Source of the DNA: Spirochaetales bacterium
GTDB lineage: Bacteria > Spirochaetota > Spirochaetia > DSM-2461
Direction: 5' to 3'
Assembly: GCA_028533045.1 (NCBI GenBank)
Contig: JAQQAP010000029.1
Location: 62,001 to 126,000 of the forward strand
Length of the DNA: 64,000 nucleotides
Every line of letters begins with the position of its first letter. The first letter of the stretch is position 1. A model generated the notes under the pieces. That model saw only the letters and a program-made list of their open reading frames with translations, did not search any database and was not told the origin of the DNA. Below are positions 26,314-35,240 of this stretch, piece by piece. The translations under genes and the position numbers were made by a program.

Positions 26314-27165
26314 TTAGGGACATTTTTGATAGACCCGGACAAAATCCACTTCCAGGGTTTGGGGAAATGGGGTGGTGCTGTCCGGTGGGCCGGGCCATTC
26401 ACCGCCCACAGCAAGATTTAGGATAATCATGAAATCCTTGTCGAAAGGGGCGGGGTAGGCATATTCTTCACGGTTGTACAGATCCTTGCTGAACCATTCT
26501 GTTTGGCTGTAATAGGGTTCTCCGTCAAGAAACCAGGTGATTTTCCCCGGTTCCCATTCTATAGAAAAAATATGGAAATCATCGGAAAACTGTCCCTCTT
26601 TCAGGGTTATTTTCCCGCCCTTATACTCGTGAGGGTCACCGTAATGAACTGTCCCGTGGATGGTCGCCGGTTCATGGCCCACCATCTCCATAATATCTAT
26701 TTCCCCTCCGGCGGGCCATTTCATGGCGTAAGGATCCATGGGAAGCATCCAGAAGGCGGGCCAGATTCCTTGACCTTGGGGTAAACGGGCCCGCATGACA
26801 AAGCGCCCGTAGGTCCAGCCCGCTTTTCCCATGGTCCAGATTTTGGAAGAAGTATAGGGATTCCCCTTATATTTCTCTTTCCTGGCCTCTATGGTGAGAA
26901 GACCTTTTTTTACCTGAAGATTATCCTCAAAGGTGTAGTATTGAAGTTCGTGATTGCCAAAGCCGTGGCCGCCCACATCGTAGCTCCATTTTTCCCTGTC
27001 CAGTTCGGAACCGTCAAACTCATCGGCCCAGACAAGAGTCCACTCCTCCCCGGTGGTGTAGTCTTCCACGGGAGGGGGACTTTGACAGGCGGCGAAGAGG
27101 CACAGGAAGAGACAGGCTCTCCCAAAGGATGCAAAAGAAGCGGACGTCCACATAGTCGGTCTCAA
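26314..27165 (-). CDS. GH16 family endo-beta-glucanase (laminarinase-like) lipoprotein
   Basis: 283-aa glycoside hydrolase family 16 enzyme. The N-terminus has a lipobox (LFAAC) for anchoring outside the cytoplasm. The catalytic signature GEIDIMEMVG is intact, with Glu155 and Glu160 as nucleophile and acid/base and Asp157 between them (numbered from the TTG at 27165). Flanking conserved regions include WADEFDGSELDREKWSYDVGGHGFGNHELQYYT and GIWPAFWMLP. GH16 members of this type cut beta-1,3- or mixed beta-1,3/1,4-glucans. It is the last gene of a minus-strand operon with a sugar importer. The start may instead be the ATG at 27153. Confidence 0.92.
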   Translation of the reverse strand: MRPTMWTSASFASFGRACLFLCLFAACQSPPPVEDYTTGEEWTLVWADEFDGSELDREKWSYDVGGHGFGNHELQYYTFEDNLQVKKGLLTIEARKEKYKGNPYTSSKIWTMGKAGWTYGRFVMRARLPQGQGIWPAFWMLPMDPYAMKWPAGGEIDIMEMVGHEPATIHGTVHYGDPHEYKGGKITLKEGQFSDDFHIFSIEWEPGKITWFLDGEPYYSQTEWFSKDLYNREEYAYPAPFDKDFMIILNLAVGGEWPGPPDSTTPFPQTLEVDFVRVYQKCP

Positions 27166-27167
27166 TC

Positions 27168-28052
27168 CTATTTCTGTAATCGGTCTGTGATGACTTTATT
27201 CATCCATGTCATACCTATGATGATAATGAAGAGCAGCCAGGCAATGGCAGAGGCCTTACCGAAGCGGTTAAAGTGGAAACCGGTGGTGAGCAGGTAGTAG
27301 GCGCTGGTAAGACCGGCGTTCTGCGCTCCTCCCATAGTTTCATAGCCTCTGAGAAGGACAAAGGGCTCTTCAAAAAGCTGCATTCCCCCAATAATACTCA
27401 TGGACATGGCAAAGAAAATAATTTTTATGAGCATGGGCAGGGTTATGAAGATGTGCTGCTGAAGGATGGAGGCTCCGTCAATTTTAGCCGCTTCATAGAG
27501 TCGGTCGTCGATGGACTGGAGCCCGGCCAGGTAGATGACCATATTCCATCCAATGTAGCGCCAGTTTACCATGATGGCGATACTGGCCCGGATGGCTGCG
27601 GTGTTTTGGGTCCATTTTACCTTGTCCAGGTGCAGCCAATTGACGATGACGTAGTTGAGCCAGCCGTAATTGGTATCGAAAAGCTGGCTGAAAATCAGGG
27701 CAATAACGACGGTGCTTGTGATGTAAGGGAGAAAGTAGAGCACCTTAAAAAAATCTCTTCCCTTGATAAGTCTGTCGTTGAGCATGATAGCCAGTGGGAT
27801 GGCGAAAAGGTGCTGGAGCATGGAGCCGAATACAAGCAGGATGAAGGTGGTCCCCAGGGATCGCATGAAAAAGGGGTCCGTAGTGAGGAGTTTGGCGTAG
27901 TTGGAAAGACCGCGAAACTCCTGGGGGCCGCTAATGGTCCACTTGAAGAGGGACATGGTAAGAGAATAGACCGTAGGAAAGAGGCCGAATATGAGGAAAA
28001 GTATGAAAAAAGGACTGATGAATAGGTAGGGTGCTAATTTGTTGGTTTTCAT
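27168..28052 (-). CDS. Carbohydrate ABC transporter permease (MalF type)
   Basis: 294-aa inner-membrane permease of the CUT1 family with about six membrane segments. The cytoplasmic EAA loop, which contacts the ATPase, reads EAAKIDGASILQQHIFITLPML. The N-terminus (LAPYLFISPFFILFLIFGLFPTVYSLTMSLFKW) is typical. It pairs with the next-named permease and the family-1 binding protein encoded upstream on the same strand. No ATPase gene is present, so a shared MsmK/UgpC-like ATPase encoded elsewhere must serve it. The GH16 gene follows 2 bp after its stop, suggesting that it imports glucan oligosaccharides. Confidence 0.92.
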   Translation of the reverse strand: MKTNKLAPYLFISPFFILFLIFGLFPTVYSLTMSLFKWTISGPQEFRGLSNYAKLLTTDPFFMRSLGTTFILLVFGSMLQHLFAIPLAIMLNDRLIKGRDFFKVLYFLPYITSTVVIALIFSQLFDTNYGWLNYVIVNWLHLDKVKWTQNTAAIRASIAIMVNWRYIGWNMVIYLAGLQSIDDRLYEAAKIDGASILQQHIFITLPMLIKIIFFAMSMSIIGGMQLFEEPFVLLRGYETMGGAQNAGLTSAYYLLTTGFHFNRFGKASAIAWLLFIIIIGMTWMNKVITDRLQK

Positions 28053-28055
28053 GGA

Positions 28056-28895
28056 TTACCCCTTTAGGCTGCCCGAGGTCAGCCCGGAAATGATTTGTTT
28101 ATTGAAGGTAATGAAGACGATCATGAGAGGGAGTACGGCCAGGAGGGTTCCCGCCATGAGGCCTCCCCGGTCCCCGTCCATCTGCATGAAAAGCTTGGAG
28201 AGAGCCACGGGGATGGTGGTGTCCTCAAGGTTGGGAAGCATGATAAGGGCTCCCAGGTAGTTGTTCCAGCTTCCTATGAAGGTGACGATTCCCAATACGG
28301 AGATCCCCGGTTTGGCCAGGGGGAATACCACCCGGAAAAGGAGGCCGAATTCGGTTACTCCGTCTATACGTGCCGCATCGAGTAGATCCAGCGGGACCGA
28401 ATCCTGAAGGAACTGGGTCATGAGGAAGATCCCGAAGGCGCTGGCCATGCCCGGTATGATGAGGGGAAGCCAGGTTCCGTACCATTTGAAAAGGATCATC
28501 ATTTTGAAGAAGGGGATTATATTTAGAAAGGGGGGGACGGCCATGGTGCTCAGAATGAACATCATGATGGCTTTTTTTCCTTTAAATTCGTATTTGGCCA
28601 GGGCAAAACCGCCCATGGTGCTAAAAAATATGACCGTTACCGTAGCCAGTAGGGCAATTCCCAGGCTATTCATGGCATTAGTAAGAAAGGGGATGTCTTC
28701 AAAGAGGGCCTGAATATTGGTAAAAAGGGAGTCTTTGAAAAAAATATGGGGCGGATTCCGATAGATTGTTTTTCCCGGGACGGTGGCAAGGACAAGCATG
28801 TAGTAGAAGGGAAAAGCGAAAATAAATGTGAATAGACCGAGTAAGCCGTACACGGGAATCCGGGTGGCTGCTTTTTTTAATGCATTGGACTTCAT
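28056..28895 (-). CDS. Carbohydrate ABC transporter permease (MalG type)
   Basis: 279-aa CUT1 permease with six predicted membrane segments. The EAA-type loop appears as DAARIDGVTEFGLLFRVVFPLAKPG, and the C-terminal IISGLTSGSLKG is characteristic of MalG-like proteins. It is encoded between the binding-protein gene (49 bp upstream, with a hairpin in the gap) and the MalF-type permease (3 bp downstream). Its Shine-Dalgarno AAGGAA lies just after that hairpin. Together the two permeases form the transmembrane pore for the putative beta-glucan oligosaccharide importer. Confidence 0.92.
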   Translation of the reverse strand: MKSNALKKAATRIPVYGLLGLFTFIFAFPFYYMLVLATVPGKTIYRNPPHIFFKDSLFTNIQALFEDIPFLTNAMNSLGIALLATVTVIFFSTMGGFALAKYEFKGKKAIMMFILSTMAVPPFLNIIPFFKMMILFKWYGTWLPLIIPGMASAFGIFLMTQFLQDSVPLDLLDAARIDGVTEFGLLFRVVFPLAKPGISVLGIVTFIGSWNNYLGALIMLPNLEDTTIPVALSKLFMQMDGDRGGLMAGTLLAVLPLMIVFITFNKQIISGLTSGSLKG

Positions 28896-28914
28896 GGCGT
28901 ATTATTCCTTGGAA

Positions 28915-28936
28915 GGGGAGAGCCTTGGCTCTCCCC
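28915..28936 (-). promoter_or_regulatory. intercistronic hairpin after the binding-protein gene
   Basis: A perfect 9-bp GC-rich stem, GGGGAGAGC (28915-28923) with GCTCTCCCC (28928-28936), loop CTTG on the plus strand. It lies between the binding-protein stop and the first permease start and has no T-run. This is the same layout as the hairpin at 2928. Confidence 0.75.
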
Positions 28937-28944
28937 GGTATGGT

Positions 28945-30243
28945 TTAGTCGGTAAGGGCGGAGATTTCGAGGAGAGCGTTCTGATAGGCTGCCTCGGGAT
29001 CTACGTTATTTACCAGTACGTCGGTAATGGCATTGCCAAAGAGGGCCAGTACGGCTGCGTCATATTCGCTGACCTTGGCACTGGGGATATTCCGGGCCAC
29101 GTCGGCATAGATGAGTCTTACTTTCTGGCCTCCAAAGTATTCCACCGGTTCGTCCATGATGGGGTTATCGTAGACCGTAGTTAGAGCGGGGAAAGCGTCT
29201 ATTTCTCTAAAAGTGGTAAGCTGGGCATTTTCGCTGGTGGAAAGATATTTGATCACTTCCCAGGCGGCGGCTTTGTTTTCCGCCGGTACCTGAGCGGGAA
29301 TGGCCAGGTAGGTTCCTCCCAGGGCAGCGTAGGTGTTGCCGGGAAGAGGGGCGACACGCCAGTCTCCGGCCAGGTCGGAGGCAATCCATGCTTTTAGGGC
29401 CCCGCCGAACCAGGCTCCGTTAACAATAGAAGCCACTGTACCGTCCGCAAAGGACTGGATCCAGGGACCGCTCCAGGCGCCCAGGTCTCCGTCTATTCCG
29501 GCATCGCGAATCTCTTTAACCACTTCCAGAGCGGTGATAAATTTTTCCTTGGGTTCCAGGGCCCGGCCTTTTTCGTCAAACCAGCCGCCCTTTCCTCCGC
29601 TAAGGGGAGTCATGGCCACTTCGCTGGCGTGGGGCATGGCGTACTGGTCAATCTGTCCGTCCCCGTCCTTATCCAGAGTCAGCAGTTTACCCGCTTCAAT
29701 AAGATCGTCCCATGATTCGAGGCTGTTCATATCAACTCCGGCCGCATCGGTGAGGCTTTTTCTGTAAAAGAGAACCGCCGGGGCAATGTCTACGGGGAAC
29801 GCGACAAGGTTGCCCGCATCGGTGGTGGCGTTGGACATGGCAAAATCCACCATATCTTTTCCTGCGTCCAGGCCGTTGTAGGGTTTGGCTGCCAGGTTTG
29901 TAAGGCCGCCCCCTTCTACAAATTTGGCAATATAGCCTACTTCAAGGGCTTCTATGTCATTTGTCGCTTCACCGGCTGCCAGAACGGTGGTGAGCCGGTT
30001 GTGGTGGCCCCCAAAGTCGGCTGTTTGAAATTCAAAGGTGATGTTGGGGTACTTGGCTTTAAAATCTTCCGATTCAAAAACCGCCTTATAGGCAATTTCC
30101 AGTTCTCCGTATCCCCCAAAGCTTAAGTGATACTCCTTTTGCGGGTCAAAGGGGGCAATCGATTCAGCCTCCTGACTTCCTTCGGCCCAGAGAGCCATTC
30201 CTGCGAACAGGGCAAGTGTGCACAGTATCAACATCTTTTTCAT
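28945..30243 (-). CDS. Family 1 extracellular sugar-binding protein (CUT1)
   Basis: 432-aa periplasmic solute-binding protein for a carbohydrate importer. The signal peptide is MKKMLILCTLALFAGMALWAEGSQ. The start at 30243 is set by the strong ribosome site GGAGG, 9 nt upstream; an in-frame ATG at 30270 lies upstream of that site. Landmarks of the SBP_bac_1 family: an N-terminal FGGYGELEIAYKAVFE, FPVDIAPAVLFYRKSL, MTPLSGGKGGWFDEKG, SIVNGAWFGGALKAW and LGGTYLAIPAQVPAENKAAAWEVIKYLST. It is the first gene of the operon with two permeases and a GH16 enzyme. Ligand by context: beta-1,3-gluco-oligosaccharides (inference). Confidence 0.9.
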   Translation of the reverse strand: MKKMLILCTLALFAGMALWAEGSQEAESIAPFDPQKEYHLSFGGYGELEIAYKAVFESEDFKAKYPNITFEFQTADFGGHHNRLTTVLAAGEATNDIEALEVGYIAKFVEGGGLTNLAAKPYNGLDAGKDMVDFAMSNATTDAGNLVAFPVDIAPAVLFYRKSLTDAAGVDMNSLESWDDLIEAGKLLTLDKDGDGQIDQYAMPHASEVAMTPLSGGKGGWFDEKGRALEPKEKFITALEVVKEIRDAGIDGDLGAWSGPWIQSFADGTVASIVNGAWFGGALKAWIASDLAGDWRVAPLPGNTYAALGGTYLAIPAQVPAENKAAAWEVIKYLSTSENAQLTTFREIDAFPALTTVYDNPIMDEPVEYFGGQKVRLIYADVARNIPSAKVSEYDAAVLALFGNAITDVLVNNVDPEAAYQNALLEISALTD

Positions 30244-30278
30244 AAAATATCCTCCGTTAATAAACTTCAACTAAGGAT

Positions 30279-30307
30279 ATTCTGAGGCCAAAAAAGAAAA
30301 TTGTCAA
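30279..30307 (-). promoter_or_regulatory. promoter of the minus-strand beta-glucan transport operon
   Basis: On the minus strand, -35 TTGACA (30302-30307), 17-bp spacer, -10 CAGAAT (30279-30284), about 35 nt before the ATG. The 15 bases leading into the -35 (AAAGTTTTTATTGAC) are nearly repeated at the divergent promoter. Confidence 0.75.
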
Positions 30308-30380
30308 TAAAAACTTTCTAATTCTTTATCTCTATTATTATCTTTATATCTATTCTAATGGTGTTTTAAAAAGGTTTTTA

Positions 30381-30408
30381 TTGACTTTTCCCTATTCTTT
30401 GCTAGAAT
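30381..30408 (+). promoter_or_regulatory. promoter of the phosphorylase gene
   Basis: -35 TTGACT (30381-30386), 16-bp spacer, -10 TAGAAT (30403-30408), 32 nt before the GTG. The preceding bases, AAAGGTTTTTATTGAC, match the box at the divergent promoter apart from one extra G. Confidence 0.78.
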
Positions 30409-30440
30409 GTTGTTAATGAAAACTAAATAGGAGGTGTTCC

Positions 30441-33400
30441 GTGAGCATCACCAAATCCAACGTTCCCGTCGATTTGCCGGAGGGACAGTTTGTAAATTAT
30501 AGAAATGACCGATATTATCGAATAAATAACTATGACCGGATGGACCCCTTTTTTATGACTCTTACCAGCCCGTCCGATCATTGGCTCTTTATTTCCTCCA
30601 CCGGAGGATTGACGGCGGGTCGTAAAGATCGGGATAACGCCCTTTTCCCCTATTATACGGTGGATAAAATTACGGAAAACCGGGATAACACGGGAGGCCT
30701 TTCTCTTTTTCATCTTACTTTTGGGGGGACGTCTCTCTTCTGGAAGCCCTTTGAAGATGCTCCCCTATCTCCCTTGAAGCGGGAAAGGTATCTCTATAAA
30801 AATATTTGCGGGAATTCTCTTGTTTTTCAGGAAATCCTTGTGGATGAGGGGCTCTCTTTTGAGGTTGAGTGGACTACTAGCCCCCGCTTTGGATTGGTTC
30901 GCCGCTGCCGTCTGGAAAACAGAGGGCAGCGAACAGTACAAATATCCCTGTTGGACGGGGTCATTAATACCTTGCCCGCCTTTGTGACCGAACAGGTTCA
31001 GTCGGGGTTAAGTAATCTTCTGGACGCCTATAAAAGGAACGAACTTATTCCCGGAGCCGGTGTGGGGATTTTTAGCTTAAGTGCCACCCTTACGGATAAG
31101 GCCGAACCGAGTGAGTCTCTCCGGGCCAACACCTGGTGTCAAGCCGGGTTGGATAAGGTGACCCATTTACTCAGCGAAAAGCAGGTGCGGGCCTTTGTTA
31201 CCGGCGGGACAGTTGAACAGGAAGAGGATGTTAAAGGGTATCGTGGGGCCTATCTGGTTAAGACGGATTTAAGCCTTGCCGGAGGAGAGGGGAAAGATTG
31301 GACTTTCTGTGGAGAGGTTAATCAGGATTTGGTGGACCTTGAACTCCTTGAATTTCGTCTGAATGAAGGCATTTTGCTTTCCGAACTAGAAGACGATTTG
31401 GAAGAAGCTAAAAAACAGCTCCGGGAGATCATGGGACAAAACGACGGTCTTCAGGCTACCGGGAATGAGCTTACTTCGGCCCATCATTTTACCAATGTCA
31501 TGTTCAATGTTATGCGAGGCGGCTATTTCGTTAATGGCTACAAGATTGAGGGGGCAGATCTGGCCCGATTTGTCCAAGAGGCAAATAAGCCGGTTTACGA
31601 ACGGAATGGAGACTTTTTTGACGGGATTAAGGGCAGCCTCTCTCTTGAGGAAATAGAAGAAAAAGCAAGTGCCCGGGGGGATTCTCATTTGCTGCGTCTG
31701 GTCCGGGAATATCTGCCGGTTACCTTCAGCCGTCGTCATGGAGACCCGAGCCGTCCCTGGAATCGCTTCTCCATTAATACGAAAAACCCCGATGGTACAC
31801 CCAAAATAGATTTTCAGGGGAACTGGCGGGATATCTTTCAGAACTGGGAGGCCCTTTTGGTCTCCAGTCCCCGCTTTGTTTTTTCCGTCATAGACAAATT
31901 TCTCAATGCCACCACAGCCGACGGTTATAATCCCTATCGGATTTCCCGTTCGGGAATTGACTGGGAACGTCCCGAGCCGGACAACCCCTGGGCAAATATC
32001 GGTTATTGGAGCGATCATCAGATCATCTATCTTTTAAAACTGATGGAGCTGGCCGAAAAGTACTATCCCGGAGAGTTCGGGGGACGCCTTTTGGAAAAAA
32101 GCATGGTTCACGGCGATGTCCCCTATGAACTTCGTCCCTATGAATATCTGAAAAAAGATCCCCGGAACAGCATTCTTTTTAACAGGAAAAAGGACGGGGA
32201 AATAACGAAGCGAAGCGAAGAGGTTGGCTTTGACGGGAGATTGTGCTGGCACGACGGGGAGATTGTGCAAACCAGTCGGCTGGAAAAATTGATGATCCTT
32301 CTTCTGGCCAAATGTACAAACTTTATTCCCGACGGGGGAATCTGGATGAACACCCAGAGGCCGGAGTGGAACGATGCAAACAACGCTCTGGTCGGGGAGG
32401 GTATTTCCGTGGTGACCCTCTCCTATCTTGTACGCTACCTTAAGTTTCTTATTCCTCTGGTGGAGGAGAGCGAGGCTTCCCTTCGCCTTAGCCATGCCGT
32501 CATCGAGTGGATGGAGGGAATAGAAGAAACTTTGGTCGCCTATGAAAAAAAACTCTCCCGCCAGTTTACTCCTGCGGAAAGGCAGGAGTTTGTTGATCGA
32601 ATAGGAAGGGCCGGGGGAAAGTATCGCCGGGCTCTTTACGAAGGTACCGTCGACAGGAGTGAAACGTCTGTCCACAGGGATAGAATCCTGATTTTCTTGA
32701 GACTCCAGTTAAGCTACTTTGAAGTAACCTTGACCTCTTCCTTGAGAGAAGATGGTCTGGTTCACTCTTACAACAGACGGGACGTGACCAATGAAGGTTT
32801 GGAGGTCCGTCACTACTACGGGATGCTTGAAGGACAGGTCGCCGGAATCAGCTCAAAACACTTTTCCGGAACCCAGGTTCTTTCCCTCTTGGGCAGATTA
32901 AGGCAAAGTGCGATTTATAGGGAAGATCAGAACTCCTACATGCTTTATCCCAATCGGGAACTCAAAGGGTTTCGGGAGAAAAATCGCTGTCCCCTGGAAA
33001 GACAGAAGTCCTACCCGGAAATTGCCGAATTACTTGAAAAACCGGAAAATCCCTTAATAAAAAAGAGCCTCTCCGGGGATTGGCATTTTAACTCCTCCTT
33101 TAAGAACCGGGGGACATTGCTGGACGAGGTAGGGCGCTTTGAAGCGAAACGGGGCCAATCCCTTTCGCCCTCTCTTAAGGAAGAATTGCTGGCCCTTTTT
33201 GAAGAAATCTTTGAACACAAGGAATTTACCGGTCGTTCGGGTACTTTTTTTGGTTACGAAGGGCTGGGGAGTATTTATTGGCATATGGTGTCCAAGTTAC
33301 TTCTTGCGGCACAGGAAGCCCTATTTGAGGCCAGGAATAAGGGTGATGATAAGAATCTCCCCCTGTTAAGGGAGAAGTATTATGATATCCGTCGGGGAAT

Positions 33401-33875
33401 CGGTTTTAACAAGTCCCCCTCTGTTTACGGGGCCTTTCCCATTGACCCCTATTCTCACACTCCCCGGGGTAAGGGGGCCAAACAGCCGGGGATGACCGGG
33501 CAGGTGAAGGAAGAGGTGCTTACCCGATTTGCCGAACTCGGCTTGCTTGTAGAGAAGGGGCGGATTTGCTTTGATTCTTTCCTCCTTTCGGAAGAGGAGT
33601 TTCTCAAGGAAGCGGTGGAGTGGGAATATGTGGATGTGGACGGTCGATTCAACGGAATATCTCTGGAGCCGGACAGCCTGGCCTTAACCTTTTGCCAGGT
33701 CCCGATTATTGTTCGGAAAGGGGAGGGGCCTCTAATCGTAAGCTACGGTGAAGGCAAATGTGAGACTCTTGAGTCAAATTGTTGCACCCCGGAGATAAGC
33801 CGGGCTATTTTTGCCAAAGAGGGAACAGTGAAAAAGATTGAAGTCAGCTTTAGGCCGGAAGAGATTCGGGATTAA
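30441..33875 (+). CDS. GH94-like glycoside phosphorylase, candidate beta-1,3-oligoglucan phosphorylase
   Basis: 1144-aa cytoplasmic enzyme related to glycoside phosphorylases of family GH94 and the long families GH149 and GH161. The N-terminal beta-sandwich has LFISSTGGLTAGRKDRDNALFPYYTVDKI. The (alpha/alpha)6 core carries an EWNDANNAL motif whose Asp645 aligns by eye with the catalytic Asp of cellobiose phosphorylase (DWND). The great length fits GH149/GH161, known for beta-1,3-oligoglucan phosphorolysis, better than the ~800-aa cellobiose phosphorylases. The adjacent GH16 lipoprotein and oligosaccharide importer support the same substrate. The product would be glucose 1-phosphate. GTG start with the strong site TAGGAGGTG. 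The exact GH family needs a profile search. Confidence 0.78.
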   Translation: MSITKSNVPVDLPEGQFVNYRNDRYYRINNYDRMDPFFMTLTSPSDHWLFISSTGGLTAGRKDRDNALFPYYTVDKITENRDNTGGLSLFHLTFGGTSLFWKPFEDAPLSPLKRERYLYKNICGNSLVFQEILVDEGLSFEVEWTTSPRFGLVRRCRLENRGQRTVQISLLDGVINTLPAFVTEQVQSGLSNLLDAYKRNELIPGAGVGIFSLSATLTDKAEPSESLRANTWCQAGLDKVTHLLSEKQVRAFVTGGTVEQEEDVKGYRGAYLVKTDLSLAGGEGKDWTFCGEVNQDLVDLELLEFRLNEGILLSELEDDLEEAKKQLREIMGQNDGLQATGNELTSAHHFTNVMFNVMRGGYFVNGYKIEGADLARFVQEANKPVYERNGDFFDGIKGSLSLEEIEEKASARGDSHLLRLVREYLPVTFSRRHGDPSRPWNRFSINTKNPDGTPKIDFQGNWRDIFQNWEALLVSSPRFVFSVIDKFLNATTADGYNPYRISRSGIDWERPEPDNPWANIGYWSDHQIIYLLKLMELAEKYYPGEFGGRLLEKSMVHGDVPYELRPYEYLKKDPRNSILFNRKKDGEITKRSEEVGFDGRLCWHDGEIVQTSRLEKLMILLLAKCTNFIPDGGIWMNTQRPEWNDANNALVGEGISVVTLSYLVRYLKFLIPLVEESEASLRLSHAVIEWMEGIEETLVAYEKKLSRQFTPAERQEFVDRIGRAGGKYRRALYEGTVDRSETSVHRDRILIFLRLQLSYFEVTLTSSLREDGLVHSYNRRDVTNEGLEVRHYYGMLEGQVAGISSKHFSGTQVLSLLGRLRQSAIYREDQNSYMLYPNRELKGFREKNRCPLERQKSYPEIAELLEKPENPLIKKSLSGDWHFNSSFKNRGTLLDEVGRFEAKRGQSLSPSLKEELLALFEEIFEHKEFTGRSGTFFGYEGLGSIYWHMVSKLLLAAQEALFEARNKGDDKNLPLLREKYYDIRRGIGFNKSPSVYGAFPIDPYSHTPRGKGAKQPGMTGQVKEEVLTRFAELGLLVEKGRICFDSFLLSEEEFLKEAVEWEYVDVDGRFNGISLEPDSLALTFCQVPIIVRKGEGPLIVSYGEGKCETLESNCCTPEISRAIFAKEGTVKKIEVSFRPEEIRD

Positions 33876-33941
33876 GCCGATTCGCCTTGACTTTGCCGCT
33901 TGGGTCTAACCATAATAGCCGGTAAGAATAATGAGGTAAAA

Positions 33942-35114
33942 ATGAGAGTCGTACAGAACAGCAATAACATTCTTCGCGTTTTGAAGCTGGTTAAACAGAA
34001 CCGGGGTATAAGTCGCATCGATATTTCCAAAAAGCTGAGTCTGGATAAATCAACCGTTACGGTTGTGGTAAAGCGGCTCATGGATTTGGGTTTTGTGGAA
34101 GAGACCACCGAGACCCTCTCCGAATATCAAGGCGGCCGGAAGCCCGTAGGACTGCGTATCTGTGAGGATCGCGGACTGATTCTGGGACTGGAAATTCAGA
34201 CTGACTACTACAGCGCCGTTCTTATTGACTTGACGGGAAAAGTCTACAAAAGGCTCCGGGGTGAAGCTTTTGAGGCCGATTCTTTTCTGGAGTACTTTCT
34301 TAAAATCTATCGGCAGGTTTTTCCGGAAATCGACAGAATGGATATTCCCCTCTTGGGGATAGGCATTGCCGCTGCGGGGCTTATCAATCCCCACGAAGGT
34401 ATCATCTACGACTCCAATCCTCTGGGAATCCACTCCCCCGAGAACTTTTACGAAGAAGTCCGCCCCTTTATTCAGGTTCCTATCTTTATAGAAAACGATG
34501 CCAATTGCGGCTGTTGGGCGGAGCTGGCCAATCAGGATACAAGCCGTCCTCAGGATTTTCTCTATGTATTGGGAGAGTTTCGTCGGGCACAGGTTCAGGG
34601 GGATAACACCTACCTTTTAGCTTTTGGCCTGGGGATTGTTATTGGCGAACGGGTTCATTACGGACGGAATTTTGCCGCCGGTGAATATCAAAGTCCCTAT
34701 TGGAACTCGGAAAATCACAGCCAGTTCTCCGTGAGCGATGAAAAATTGCGCGGCGTACAGAGTGACCGCGAGATTATAGACCTTGTGAAGGAGGATGTCT
34801 GTAAGGATCTGGCGTTCCTTGTGAACATCTTTAACTTCAGCTGCGTGACTTTTGGCGGGGGAGTGGCGAAATATGTGGAAGAGTTAAAGCCGCTTCTTAA
34901 CAGGGAGGTGGCCTATAACTGGTCCTATTCGGAAAAGGAAAGTCTGGAAATTCGTTCCAATCCGGAGGAAGAAGTCATTGCCCTGGGGGCTGCGTCCATG
35001 CTTTTGGAACATCTTTTTATCCTTGTGGAGAACGCCTCTGAAAATCCCTGGCAGCAAAAAGTGGGGATTGAGTTATTTAACAGTTTTGCCGATCTGATGG
35101 GCAGGAAAAACTAA
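33942..35114 (+). CDS. ROK-family transcriptional regulator
   Basis: 390-aa regulator of the NagC/XylR ROK group. A winged helix-turn-helix occupies residues ~8-65 (ILRVLKLVKQNRGISRIDISKKLSLDKSTVTVVVKRLMDLGFVEE), followed by the sugar-kinase-like ROK domain. The usual zinc-binding CxCGxxGC motif is missing; the region instead reads AAGEYQSPYWNSENHSQF. The ATP-binding DxGGT motif is also absent, so it is a pure regulator. It follows the phosphorylase gene on the same strand and is the natural candidate to control the divergent glucan promoters at 30279-30408. The ATG at 33942 is preferred because GAGG precedes it. Confidence 0.85.
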   Translation: MRVVQNSNNILRVLKLVKQNRGISRIDISKKLSLDKSTVTVVVKRLMDLGFVEETTETLSEYQGGRKPVGLRICEDRGLILGLEIQTDYYSAVLIDLTGKVYKRLRGEAFEADSFLEYFLKIYRQVFPEIDRMDIPLLGIGIAAAGLINPHEGIIYDSNPLGIHSPENFYEEVRPFIQVPIFIENDANCGCWAELANQDTSRPQDFLYVLGEFRRAQVQGDNTYLLAFGLGIVIGERVHYGRNFAAGEYQSPYWNSENHSQFSVSDEKLRGVQSDREIIDLVKEDVCKDLAFLVNIFNFSCVTFGGGVAKYVEELKPLLNREVAYNWSYSEKESLEIRSNPEEEVIALGAASMLLEHLFILVENASENPWQQKVGIELFNSFADLMGRKN

Positions 35115-35173
35115 GTTTCCAAGCTTCAAGCCTCTTTAAATGCTGTTTTTTGGAAAAAAAGAAAAAAGAGTTG

Positions 35174-35202
35174 TTGAAGAATCGGCATTAAGCCACTACA
35201 AT
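35174..35202 (+). promoter_or_regulatory. cheW promoter
   Basis: TTGAAG (35174-35179), a 17-bp spacer and TACAAT (35197-35202), 38 nt before the cheW ATG, which has its own site AGGAGG. Confidence 0.65.
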
Positions 35203-35240
35203 TAAACCAGCCGCTTACGGTAAGGCAACAGGAGGATTCC

